Below are positions 1-7,968 of a stretch of 64,000 nucleotides of DNA, piece by piece. The DNA lies in contig NZ_CP085193.1 of NCBI RefSeq assembly GCF_024298965.1, forward strand, positions 7,006,001 through 7,070,000. Reading direction: 5' to 3'. A model generated the notes under the pieces. It saw only the letters and a list, made by a program, of their open reading frames with translations. It was not told the origin of the DNA and made no database searches. The stretch comes from Streptomyces rapamycinicus NRRL 5491 (lineage in GTDB: Bacteria > Actinomycetota > Actinomycetes > Streptomycetales > Streptomycetaceae). A program made the translations under genes and the position numbers. Every line of letters starts with the position of its first letter. The stretch's first letter is position 1.

Positions 1-463
1 TGACCCCGGGGACGCCGCCGGGGCGGAGCTCCAGGGCGCACCACAGGGCCATCGGGCCCTCGGGGGACGGGGGGAGGAACAGGTCCTCGATCCGGTCGAG
101 CTGGTCGGTCGAGAACCCCCAGCGGTCCGCCATGGCGTGAATCGACCGCAGACCGGTCCGGCCGTTCTCCGCCAGGTCGTTCCCGCTGGAGCAGCCCGGC
201 TCCACCAGCACCCGCAGGTCCGGGGTCTGGCCCGGCAGGAAGGCCAGGGAGAACTCGACGGGGCTGTGGTCGTCGGAGAGAAAGGTGTGCGACGGGGGCG
301 GCAGTGCCAGCGGCCGTCCGGCCGTGGCCCCGAGGCTCTCGATCAGCACCCCTGTGTACGCGGCCATATCGGCCTCGCTCAGCCCGGCCACGTGGCACAG
401 CCGGGTCAGCTGGCCCGTGGTGAGGTCACCGAGCAGGGCCTCGCCCGAACGGAAACCGTTCAT
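1..463 (-). CDS. DMATS-type aromatic/indole prenyltransferase (partial, 5' end only)
   Basis: Only the first 154 codons are present; the gene runs off the left edge of the window. The ATG at 463 follows a good ribosome binding site (GGGAGGT). The visible protein contains PVEFSLAF, LRVLVEPG, NGRTGLRSI and the stretch LWCALELRPGGVPGV. These resemble the N-terminal third of the bacterial tryptophan dimethylallyltransferase (DMATS/ABBA-fold) family, which moves a prenyl group from an allylic diphosphate onto an indole or other aromatic ring without a DDxxD motif. It follows a conservon on the same strand, whose last gene is a P450, after a 345-bp gap. A natural reading is a prenylated aromatic product modified by that P450, but this is inference. 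Family assignment is by remembered motifs and the catalytic C-terminal part cannot be seen. Confidence 0.72.
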   Translation of the reverse strand, partial: MNGFRSGEALLGDLTTGQLTRLCHVAGLSEADMAAYTGVLIESLGATAGRPLALPPPSHTFLSDDHSPVEFSLAFLPGQTPDLRVLVEPGCSSGNDLAENGRTGLRSIHAMADRWGFSTDQLDRIEDLFLPPSPEGPMALWCALELRPGGVPGV

Positions 464-808
464 CGAACCTCCCGCTGAATCGAGAGGAACGGCTGTTTTG
501 GTTTAGGCGGTGGGGATAGCCGGTGTTCCGGTACCACGAGAAGATACCCGCCCCGGGGGGCGGGTATCTGGGTTCCCATCGCGTGTGCTTCCGCGAAATT
601 AGGGTAGGTGTTCGATTGGCCGCGGGTGTGGGGGTGCGGTCGGGATATGAGTGAAACCGCTGATCGTCGACCGACAGTGATGTCGCCGGCGGCGGGAGAC
701 CTCACGACAGCTCCTCTTAGATTTTGGCCAACATAAATTGCGCAACACTGCCTACCCGTTCACTTGAACATTCATGCGGTATGAAATGGGTTCCCGATGT
801 GACCTAGA
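464..808. promoter_or_regulatory. Intergenic region between conservon P450 and prenyltransferase, with a 26-bp palindrome
   Basis: No convincing gene is seen in these 345 bases. The stretch near 720-780 is unusually AT-rich for this genome. It holds two inverted repeats. One is a 26-bp near-perfect palindrome at 543-568 (GATACCCGCCCC, two bases, then its complement), about 80 bp before the prenyltransferase start. The other is a 12-bp palindrome at 758-769 (GTTCA-CT-TGAAC). These could be a terminator/attenuator or operators controlling the prenyltransferase separately from the conservon. Confidence 0.4.
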
Positions 809-2155
809 TCACGCTCTCCACCACGAGAGGAACGAACTCCACAAGCCGCCCTTCTCCTGCTTATTCTGGGCGTGGGCGCGATGGTCGCCCGTGGGGATCT
901 GTTGCTGCGTAACGGGCTGTTTTTCCGTACGTATCGGAGTGAATCGGGCAGGGAGTGCGTTCAGCCCTCGGTTGAATGGTCCGGGGCGCCACGTCAGGCT
1001 CGACTCGGGCACCGCGAGCTCGATGTCCGGCAGCTTGTTGAGCAGTTTTTCGATGGCCACCACACCGATCAGCTGGCCGGTGTCCTTGGCCGGGCAGGCG
1101 TGCGGACCGGCGCTCCATGCCAGGTGAGCGCGCTTGCTGAGCTGCTGCCGGGAGGCGGACAGCGCGGGGTCGCTGTTCGCGGCCGCGATGGAGACCAGCA
1201 CCAGATCGCCCGCCCGCAGCCGGGTCCCGGCGAAGTCCACATCGGTAACCGGGTAATGCGGGGCGTAATTGGCCATTGGCGGGCTGTTCCACAGCACATC
1301 GTCGAGGGCGTCCTCGACCAGCAGCCCGGCCCCCGCGTACCGCTCGTCCGAGAGCAGTAGCAGCAGCGCGTTGGCGATGAGATTCCGCTGCGGCTCGGCC
1401 CCGGCGCCCAGCAACAGCACCAGCTGATGAACCATTTCACCGTCGTTCAGCTGGGCATGGTGTTCCATAAGCCAGGAGGTGACATCGTCTCCGGGCTGCT
1501 TGCGCTTCAACGCGACGAGTTCGGCCACGCTCTGGCCGAGTACCTCGTTCGCCTTCTCCGCATTGATTCCGTCGAATATCCCGGAAATGCCGAAGATGAC
1601 CCGGTCGCCAATTTCCGCCGGACATCCGAAAAGCTCATTGAAAACAAACAGCGGCAGCAGTTTGGCATAATCGTTGAGCAGATCGGCCGAGCCGCGGGAG
1701 ATGAACTGGTCCATCAGATATTCCGCGACGCGTTCGACATGGCGGCTCAGCCGATGCGTGTCCACCCGGGCCAGGCTGTCGGTCACCGCCTGACGCAGCC
1801 GCATATGCTCGGCGCCGTCGGTGAACATGCAGTTCGGCCGGTACTCCAGCAACGGGACGACCGGATTGTCCCGGGAGACCTTGCCCTCGTTGTATTCACG
1901 CCAGCGGCGCGAGTCCTTCCGGAAGGTGTCCGGGTTCTGCAGCAGCTGGAGCGCCGCCGAGTAGTCCGTGACCAGCGTGGCCTCGACGCCCGGGGAGAGC
2001 TCCACCGGCGCGGTCGGGCCGTACGAGCGCATGTAGGTGTAGTAGGCACCCGGATCGGCGGCGAACTCCGTCCCGTACAGCGGCACCCGCTTGCCACTGC
2101 CATGGGCGGGGCAGCCGGGTGGTGGCGCCGCCGGAAAATCCGATTGCATGTTCAT
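809..2155 (-). CDS. cvnE: Conservon cytochrome P450 (CvnE), CYP157-like, lacking the ExxR motif
   Basis: This 448-residue protein is the last gene of the conservon and starts 9 bp after cvnD, behind an AGGAG site. The haem-ligand segment is SAGPHACPAKDTG with Cys354. The I-helix reads GAGAEPQ (about 250-256) in place of AGxxT. The K-helix reads DDVLW (285-289): the normally invariant ExxR glutamate and arginine are Asp286 and Trp289. CYP157 members of conservons are known to lack ExxR and to have Trp in the Arg position, so this is a family trait rather than decay. The tail after about residue 415 is polar and ends FLSWWRA. The protein probably works with the CvnA-D complex; its substrate and electron donor are unknown. 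Confidence 0.85.
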   Translation of the reverse strand: MNMQSDFPAAPPPGCPAHGSGKRVPLYGTEFAADPGAYYTYMRSYGPTAPVELSPGVEATLVTDYSAALQLLQNPDTFRKDSRRWREYNEGKVSRDNPVVPLLEYRPNCMFTDGAEHMRLRQAVTDSLARVDTHRLSRHVERVAEYLMDQFISRGSADLLNDYAKLLPLFVFNELFGCPAEIGDRVIFGISGIFDGINAEKANEVLGQSVAELVALKRKQPGDDVTSWLMEHHAQLNDGEMVHQLVLLLGAGAEPQRNLIANALLLLLSDERYAGAGLLVEDALDDVLWNSPPMANYAPHYPVTDVDFAGTRLRAGDLVLVSIAAANSDPALSASRQQLSKRAHLAWSAGPHACPAKDTGQLIGVVAIEKLLNKLPDIELAVPESSLTWRPGPFNRGLNALPARFTPIRTEKQPVTQQQIPTGDHRAHAQNKQEKGGLWSSFLSWWRA

Positions 2156-2164
2156 CAGGTGCTC

Positions 2165-2755
2165 CTAGCGGGTACGTTCCTGTAGGTAACGGACAAGCGT
2201 TATCAGCGCGTTGGCCGATGACTTCTCGTCACGTGCGTCACAGGTGACGATCGGGGTCTCGGGCAGCAGATCGAGCGCCTCGCGCAATTCGTCGTCGGGG
2301 CGGTCCGGCGTGCCATCGAAGTGGTTGACGGAAATCGCATAGGGCAGTCCGTAGTGCTCCACCAGGTCGATCACCGGGAAGGATTCCTTGAGCCGTTCGG
2401 GATCGACGAGGATCAGTGCCCCGAGAGCGCCTCGGGTCATGTCCTCCCACACCTGGACGAAGCGCTCCTGTCCGGGCGTGCCGAAGAGATACAGGACAAG
2501 TCTGTCGCTGAGCGTGAGCCGGCCGAAGTCCATGGCCACGGTGGTCGTGGTCTTGCCCCGGGTGCCCATGAGGTCGTCGACATGGGCTCCGGCCTGAGTC
2601 ATCCGCTCCTCGGTGCGCAGCGGAGGAATCTCGGACATGGTGCCGATGAACGTCGTCTTTCCGACCGCGAAATGCCCCACGACCAGGATCTTGGCCGCGA
2701 TCTGCACCGCTTCGTTCAGATAGACGTCATCATCCGAAACGGGCCTGGAGCCCAT
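2165..2755 (-). CDS. cvnD: Conservon GTP/ATP-binding protein (CvnD)
   Basis: This is a 196-residue Ras/MglA-like small GTPase. The P-loop is GHFAVGKT (about 27-34), a switch threonine run follows (TTTTVAMDFG), the G3 box is GTPGQERF and the G4 box appears as NHFD. The start was placed at the ATG at 2755 because an ideal GGAGGTGCTGG site precedes it; a longer upstream reading lacks this. It overlaps the end of cvnC by 26 bp, which suggests translational coupling. In characterised conservons the CvnD protein associates with CvnA-C in a membrane complex compared to eukaryotic G-protein systems. The fourth-motif residues differ from NKxD, so nucleotide specificity is uncertain. Confidence 0.88.
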   Translation of the reverse strand: MGSRPVSDDDVYLNEAVQIAAKILVVGHFAVGKTTFIGTMSEIPPLRTEERMTQAGAHVDDLMGTRGKTTTTVAMDFGRLTLSDRLVLYLFGTPGQERFVQVWEDMTRGALGALILVDPERLKESFPVIDLVEHYGLPYAISVNHFDGTPDRPDDELREALDLLPETPIVTCDARDEKSSANALITLVRYLQERTR

Positions 2756-3101
2756 CCAGCACCTCCTGAAGGAGCGAAACGTCGACAAGCTGCGCGGGAG
2801 GCGCGGGTGCGCGGGTGACGAGGTATCCGTCCGAGGAGAGATCGGACAGCAGGACCTTCACGATGCCGATCGGAAGTCCCATGTGTCCGGCAATCTCCGC
2901 GACCGAGAGATAACCACCCGAGCACAGCTCCAGGAGCCCGCGCTTCTCCGGGTCGAGATGGCTGGGGGGTCTCTCTTCGGAGGCGGTGACCAGCGTGATC
3001 AGGTTGAACTGGTCGTTCTCCGGAAGCCCTCGACCGTTGGTGATGACGTACGGTCGCACTAATTGAGCGGATTCGGGCTCCTGCTCGCCTGGCGCCGTCA
3101 T
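2730..3101 (-). CDS. cvnC: Conservon DUF742 protein (CvnC), with a TTA codon
   Basis: This is a 123-residue DUF742 protein. The segment SAQLVRPYVITNGRG leads into a winged-helix-like part (LLELCSGGYLSVAEIAGHMGLPIGIVKVLLSDL), typical of CvnC. The start codon overlaps the stop of cvnB (ATGA, 3098-3101). Codon 14 (Leu in AQLVRP, bases 3060-3062) is TTA on the minus strand. In Streptomyces TTA is read only by the bldA tRNA, which is encoded elsewhere in this window. Because the downstream genes are coupled to this one, bldA dependence of cvnC could extend to cvnD, the P450 and perhaps the prenyltransferase. Confidence 0.9.
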   Translation of the reverse strand: MTAPGEQEPESAQLVRPYVITNGRGLPENDQFNLITLVTASEERPPSHLDPEKRGLLELCSGGYLSVAEIAGHMGLPIGIVKVLLSDLSSDGYLVTRAPAPPAQLVDVSLLQEVLDGLQARFG

Positions 3102-3499
3102 GCCTGAATTCCGGTGTTTTCGCGAGGTGGTGTGCTCAGCGCCTTGCCGAGCTGCCCGACAAGCTGCTGCATCCGGAAGGTGATGTCGGCCATGTCGACA
3201 TCCGGCGCCGAGGAGACCGCCAGATACGCGCCCTCACCCGCGGAGATGAGGAAGACCCAGCCACCGTCGAACTCGACCAGGGTCTGGCGCCACGTCATAT
3301 GGGAGCCACCGCAGAAGCCGGCCATGGTGCGGCTCAGCGACTGGATGCCGCTCATCGCCGCCGCGACGGTGTCGGCCTCGTCCTTTTTGACCTCTTGAGA
3401 ACGGGCCATCAGCAGACCGTCGGCGGAGACCAGGATCGCATGACGAGCCCCTGGTACTTCCAGGGCGCTCTCAAGCATCCATGACAGGTCGTTGTTCAC
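3098..3499 (-). CDS. cvnB: Conservon roadblock/LC7 protein (CvnB)
   Basis: This 133-residue protein has the roadblock/LC7 fold signature of CvnB: LSWMLESALEVPGARHAILVSADGLL at the start, then AAAMSGIQSLSR, and a central GGWVFLISAGEGAYLAV strand. Such proteins act as GTPase-associated adaptors; in conservons CvnB is thought to bridge the sensor kinase-like CvnA and the GTPase CvnD. The start overlaps the cvnA stop by 4 bp (ATGA), and the end overlaps cvnC in the same way, giving a tightly coupled operon. It is soluble, with no signal peptide or membrane segment. Substitution or truncation relative to the family is not obvious. Confidence 0.92.
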   Translation of the reverse strand: MNNDLSWMLESALEVPGARHAILVSADGLLMARSQEVKKDEADTVAAAMSGIQSLSRTMAGFCGGSHMTWRQTLVEFDGGWVFLISAGEGAYLAVSSAPDVDMADITFRMQQLVGQLGKALSTPPRENTGIQA

Positions 3500-4647
3500 T
3501 GAGGATCATGCCCTTCCCTGTTCGGGGTTCCTGCTGAGCGTCCGGACTGAGTGCCGCGCTGGAACGCGCCCATGATCGAAGCGGATTCCTCGCTCGTCCG
3601 GGCCGGGGCACTGGCGGAGTCTGCTCTGGGAACGATGGAAATCGAGCCCTTACGGCGACGTTTGGGCAGGCCCCCGGCGGTGGAACCGCCCACGGTGGAA
3701 CCGGTCATGGTGGAACCGTCCGGCTGCGGCTGCGGCTGCTCGACCGCGGCGGGAGCGTGGGTCGTCGGCTGCTCTTCCGGCTCGGGCATATTGGTCAGAA
3801 GGTCCTCGGGGAGAAGCACGACCGCGCGAACACCACCGTACGGAGAGGCCGAATCGACGGACACCGTGAAGCCATAGCGCGCGGCGAGCACACCGATCAC
3901 CGCAAAACCGAACTGCGGCGGATTGCCCAGTCCCGTTACACCGGTGGCGTGCGTGGCCGAGAGCAGCTTGTCCGCCCGGTTCTTCTCCTCCTCGTTCATA
4001 CCGACGCCGGCGTCGTCGATGATGACGCAGACGCCCTTGGGGACGGTGCGAATGGTGATGTCGATGGGCGAGTCGGGCGCGGAGTAACTCGTCGCGTTGT
4101 CCAAAAGCTCGGCCAGCGCCAGCGCGACCGGTTCCACGGCCCGGCTGACCAGGGCGAAATTGCTCTGCGAGCGGATTTCCACCCGGGTGTAGTGACGGAT
4201 GCGGCCCTTGGCGCTGCGCACCACGTCGTAGACCGAGGCGACGGCGCGCTGCCGGCCCAGCCAGCCGTCACAGAGCACCGCGATGGACTGCGCACGCCGA
4301 CCGAACTGCGAGTTCATGTGGTCGATCTCCAGGAGGTCCTGGAGAAGCTGGTGCTCGCCGTACTTGTCCTGCGTCTTGGAGAGGGCCAGCTGCTGCTCGT
4401 TGGCGAGGCCCTGAAGGGTACGCATGGCGGACTTCAGCGCGCTCTTGGTGGCCTCTTCGGCGCGGTTGTGGGCTTCCTGCACCGCCTCGGCGTAATTGTT
4501 CTCGAGGTCGGCCGCGCGTTTCTCTAGGTCCGCCTTCTCCTGGCGCAGATTCGCTCGCGCCTTTCGCCCGCGGATAATGGCGGTTGCGGCGAGAGGCGTG
4601 CCAGCGATCAGGGCCCAGAGCGCTGGATCCTGTAGATATTGCGTCAT
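3496..4647 (-). CDS. cvnA: Conservon sensor histidine kinase-like ATPase (CvnA)
   Basis: This is a 383-residue protein. One N-terminal membrane segment (WALIAGTPLAATAII, about 11-25) is followed by a long coiled coil (about 28-110, rich in E, A, R, Q). Next come the H-box-like LLEIDHMNSQFGRRAQ and a HATPase domain with ALAELLDNATSYSAPDSP (N box) and VIIDDAGVGM (G1). It lacks the large extracellular sensing domain seen in many CvnA proteins, so it is a short form that probably senses membrane or cytoplasmic signals. The C-terminal 100 residues are Pro/Gln/Thr/Ser-rich and probably disordered. It is the first gene of the operon, so the promoter should lie in 4648-5100. Confidence 0.88.
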   Translation of the reverse strand: MTQYLQDPALWALIAGTPLAATAIIRGRKARANLRQEKADLEKRAADLENNYAEAVQEAHNRAEEATKSALKSAMRTLQGLANEQQLALSKTQDKYGEHQLLQDLLEIDHMNSQFGRRAQSIAVLCDGWLGRQRAVASVYDVVRSAKGRIRHYTRVEIRSQSNFALVSRAVEPVALALAELLDNATSYSAPDSPIDITIRTVPKGVCVIIDDAGVGMNEEEKNRADKLLSATHATGVTGLGNPPQFGFAVIGVLAARYGFTVSVDSASPYGGVRAVVLLPEDLLTNMPEPEEQPTTHAPAAVEQPQPQPDGSTMTGSTVGGSTAGGLPKRRRKGSISIVPRADSASAPARTSEESASIMGAFQRGTQSGRSAGTPNREGHDPQ

Positions 4648-5298
4648 TGAGACTCTCTTTAAACGACTAGACCGCCAGGGACTTTAGGGAGGTGTGGTGC
4701 GTTATGCGTCTGGAATGGTCGGGGCGGCGGTAAGTCAGCGCCCGTACGGCGCCCGCGGGTTCCGGGGACATCGCACTCGTCTTGCCGACGGCAGCGCACA
4801 GGAGTCGGTGCGCCGGAACGGCTCCGTATGCCCGACTGGCGGCATAATGCTCCTCAGAGTGGGGATCCTCTCGGCGTGATGTGCCGGATCGCCGTGTGTC
4901 TTACGCGCCCTTGGCTCGCCTGGCAAGCGCGGTGATCGTATCACCGGTATCACTGGGCCCCGTGCATGTGCCCCAGTCCCATTCGTTCACCTGACGACGT
5001 TTCAGCCACACCGCCAGTTCACCGCGTTGACCGACGTCAGGGCATGTTCCGGGGGTTCGTAACGGGGCGGCGCGGGCATCCGCCGAACGGCGGCCTCAGC
5101 CATCAGATATCCGGGCATTCGGCCCCGGCTGTGTGTGGGTGGTGAAGGGTGTGTGGAGATGAATTGGGAATTCCGCTAGACATTCATCCCGGTCATGACT
5201 CTCTTATTCTCTTTGTTCTGCTTATTCCCTTATTTCTCTTGTCTGCCGTTACTTCCGGCAGACCGGGAGAGAGCGGCCCGCGCCGGTATCGTCGGGGG
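4648..5298. promoter_or_regulatory. Divergent intergenic region between conservon and CYP107-like P450
   Basis: About 650 bp between two divergent transcripts with no convincing coding sequence. The right third (about 5150-5250) is strikingly pyrimidine- and T-rich on the plus strand for this GC-rich genome. It ends in a small hairpin (TCTGCCG at 5242-5248 pairing with CGGCAGA at 5256-5262), 36 bp before the proposed P450 start. An open frame continues through it in phase with the P450, but its composition is non-coding. Promoters for both transcripts are expected here; no clear -35/-10 pair was identified. Confidence 0.4.
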
Positions 5299-6576
5299 GT
5301 GTCGGAACAGCCCCGTGACAGCTCCGCTCCCACCCTCTTCACCTGGGAGTTCGCCAGCGATCCCTACCCCGCGTACGCCTGGCTACGCGATCACGCCCCG
5401 GTGCACCGGACCACGCTGCCCAGCGGTGTGGACGCCTGGCTGGTGACCCGTTACGCCGATGCCAGGAGGGCGCTGGCCGATCCCCGGCTCTCGAAGAACC
5501 CCCAGCGGCACAGTGCGGCGGCCCACGCCAAGGGCAAGGTGGGCATCCCGGGCGAACGGCGCGCCGAGCTGATGACACATCTGCTCAATATCGACCCTCC
5601 CGACCACACCCGGCTGCGGCGGCTGGTGTCGAAGGCGTTCACCCCGCGCCGGGTGGCCGCGTTCGCCCCCCGGGTGCGGACCCTCACCGACCAGCTCATC
5701 GACGCCTTCGAAGAGAGGGGAGAGGCGGATCTCATCCATGAGTTCGCCTTCCCCCTCCCTATTTACGCCATCTGCGATCTGCTCGGGGTGCCGCGCGAGG
5801 ACCAGGACGACTTCCGGGACTGGGCCGGCGCGATGATCCGGCACGGCGGCGGCCCGCGCGGCGGAGTGGCCCGCGCCGTGAAGAGGATCCGGGCGTATCT
5901 GGGCGAGCTGATCCACCGCAAGCGCCTGGAGCTCGCGGAGTGGAGGGAAGAAGAGGACGGGGAGGATCTGATCTCGGGGCTGATCCGGGCCGGCGACCAC
6001 GGCGAGCACCTCACCGAGAACGAGGCCGCGGCCATGGCCTTCATCCTTCTCTTCGCCGGCTTCGAGACGACCGTCAACCTGATCGGAAACGGCGTCTACG
6101 CACTGCTGCGCCATCCGGAGCAGCGCGCCCTCATGCAGCGGGCCCTGGAAGAAGGGGACGAGCGGCTGCTCGCCGCCGGGGTCGAGGAACTGCTCCGCTA
6201 CGACGGACCCGTGGAGATCGCCACCTGGCGGTTCGCCACCGAGCCGCTCACCCTCGCCGGGCAGCACATCGCCGAGGGGGAGCCGGTGCTGGTGGTGCTC
6301 GCCGCGGCCGACCGGGACCCCGAACGGTTCGCGGAGCCGGACGTCCTCGATCTCACCCGCCGGGACAACCAGCACCTCGGCTACGGCCATGGCATCCATT
6401 ACTGTCTGGGTGCTCCGCTGGCCCGGCTGGAGGCCCAGACCGCGATCGCCACCCTGCTGCGGCGGCTGCCCGGGCTGCGGCTCGCGGAGGATCCGGAGGA
6501 TCTGCGGTGGCGCGGCGGGCTCATCATGCGCGGGCTGCGCACGCTCCCGGTGACCTGGGATTCCGCGGACGGCTGA
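5299..6576 (+). CDS. Cytochrome P450, CYP107-like
   Basis: This is a 425-residue soluble bacterial P450. It has all standard signatures: I-helix LLFAGFETTVN, K-helix EELLRYDGPVE (intact ExxR), and the haem loop LGYGHGIHYCLGAPLARLE with the cysteine thiolate ligand. The start was set at GTG 5299 (protein begins SEQPRDSSAP), because the in-frame sequence upstream is AT-rich and non-coding in character. It is transcribed away from the conservon and towards the rpf genes. In S. coelicolor I recall CYP107P1 (SCO3099) in this same place, so this is probably its orthologue. No redox partner gene is adjacent and the substrate is unknown. Confidence 0.9.
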   Translation: MSEQPRDSSAPTLFTWEFASDPYPAYAWLRDHAPVHRTTLPSGVDAWLVTRYADARRALADPRLSKNPQRHSAAAHAKGKVGIPGERRAELMTHLLNIDPPDHTRLRRLVSKAFTPRRVAAFAPRVRTLTDQLIDAFEERGEADLIHEFAFPLPIYAICDLLGVPREDQDDFRDWAGAMIRHGGGPRGGVARAVKRIRAYLGELIHRKRLELAEWREEEDGEDLISGLIRAGDHGEHLTENEAAAMAFILLFAGFETTVNLIGNGVYALLRHPEQRALMQRALEEGDERLLAAGVEELLRYDGPVEIATWRFATEPLTLAGQHIAEGEPVLVVLAAADRDPERFAEPDVLDLTRRDNQHLGYGHGIHYCLGAPLARLEAQTAIATLLRRLPGLRLAEDPEDLRWRGGLIMRGLRTLPVTWDSADG

Positions 6577-6761
6577 GACCCGCGAAACGGGTGGCCGGGA
6601 CTCCCAAGGCCCCTGCGGGCGGACATACGTGACGAATGATCAGCCGTGTGACCGTGGCGTGACCTCGGATACATCGCCTTGTGATGATCGAGTGCCCTCG
6701 CTATGTTCACCGGCAAACCTTGTCGCCATAGGGCCATAGCGCCATAGGAGAGGTCAATCGC

Positions 6762-7760
6762 ATGCGTTCCGGTAATGGTCGACACCGTCGCCCCCGTCAG
6801 GCTCCGGCCATCATCGTCGCGGCGGGGGTCACGGGAGCGGGCCTCGCCATGCCCCTCTTCGGGGCGACCGGCGCACAGGCCGCCCAGACCGCCACGTGGG
6901 ATCACGTCGCCGAGTGCGAGAGCGGCGGTATGTGGAGCGCCAACGAGGGCAACGGCTTCTACGGCGGGCTCCAGCTGACCCTCGACATGTGGAAGAAGTA
7001 CGGCGGCGCGGAGTACGCCCCGCGCCCCGACCTCGCCAGCCGCTCCCAGCAGATATCCGTCGCCGAGGCGATCCTCGGCGACCGCGGCCCCGACGCCTGG
7101 CCGAGCTGTGCGCTGGGCGCCGGGCTCACCGACGGCGGCGGCGCCCCCGATGTGGACCCCGGCAGCACGGCCACCCCGGACCCGGGGACGGGCCGCGGCG
7201 GGGACGACCAGGGGGACCGGGGGCGGGACGGCTCCTCCTCGGACGCGGACCGTTCGGGGACGTCCGACGGCGCCGGCAAGCCGGACGCGCCGGACGCGTC
7301 CGGGTCGGCCGAGGAGCCGGACGCGCCCCACACCTCCAAGTCCCCCGACGGCCTTGACGGCTCCGCCTCGGACGACCCGGCAGCGGACGACCCGGACTCG
7401 GACAGCCCCTCCCGTTCGGACGGTCCCTCGGTGCCGGACGGCTCCGAGAGCCCCTCGGCGGACCCCTCCGGCCGCCACCGCGGCTCCCCGGACGCCGGGG
7501 AGGAGGCCGACGACGGCGACGCGGGGAGCGCACGGCCCTCCGGGCGCCATGCCTCGCGCGGCGCTTCGGACCGCGACGAGGACTCCACGGACGACGATTA
7601 CACTGTTCGCCCCGGTGACAACCTGTCAGGGATCGCCGAGCACCAGAATGTGTCCCGCGGTTGGGAAGGGCTCTACGAGACCAACGAGGACCTCATCGGG
7701 ATCGACCCCGATCTGATCATTCCTGGTCAGCGACTTGACCTCACCATCAGGGAGCAGTGA
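6762..7760 (+). CDS. Resuscitation-promoting factor with acidic linker and LysM domain
   Basis: This is a 332-residue secreted cell-wall hydrolase. An Arg-rich start and hydrophobic segment ending AQAAQT form a signal peptide. The Rpf domain follows (about 45-115): TWDHVAECESGGMW carries the catalytic glutamate, and GNGFYGGLQLTLDMW is the substrate groove motif. A linker of roughly 145 residues is almost only Asp, Ser, Pro, Gly and Glu. A C-terminal LysM domain (YTVRPGDNLSGIAEHQNVSRGWEGLYETN) binds peptidoglycan. Rpf enzymes cleave peptidoglycan glycan strands during spore germination and growth restart. The ribosome site AGGAGAGG precedes ATG 6762. It lies directly before a second Rpf-LysM gene, like the rpfC-rpfA pair I recall from S. 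coelicolor, but no riboswitch is seen upstream of this copy. Confidence 0.9.
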   Translation: MRSGNGRHRRPRQAPAIIVAAGVTGAGLAMPLFGATGAQAAQTATWDHVAECESGGMWSANEGNGFYGGLQLTLDMWKKYGGAEYAPRPDLASRSQQISVAEAILGDRGPDAWPSCALGAGLTDGGGAPDVDPGSTATPDPGTGRGGDDQGDRGRDGSSSDADRSGTSDGAGKPDAPDASGSAEEPDAPHTSKSPDGLDGSASDDPAADDPDSDSPSRSDGPSVPDGSESPSADPSGRHRGSPDAGEEADDGDAGSARPSGRHASRGASDRDEDSTDDDYTVRPGDNLSGIAEHQNVSRGWEGLYETNEDLIGIDPDLIIPGQRLDLTIREQ

Positions 7761-7968
7761 TTCGGGGGGAATTGCCCGCTCTGGACCCGGTGAGACATAC
7801 ATCTCGTCACATTTTCCGGGGCGCACCTCGTGTCCGATCTCTCCTCACCCGGCCCCACCTGCGTCGATGTGGGCCGGGTGAGATCAATTACAGCCCCAAT
7901 CACTGCCCTTGGGGTGTTTGAACGTTCTTGGAAGGTGTGTTTAACGTCTTTCCGCTCGCCACCGCGGG

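Noticed and set aside
5149..5298. N-terminal extension of the CYP107-like P450
   Set aside because: In frame, but pyrimidine-rich, low in third-position GC, and it would give a hydrophobic leader not found in bacterial P450s.
6577..6761. Second c-di-AMP riboswitch before the first Rpf gene
   Set aside because: None of the conserved ydaO blocks (GGGGGACC, GGGGTGAAGC, CGACAGCT) is present.
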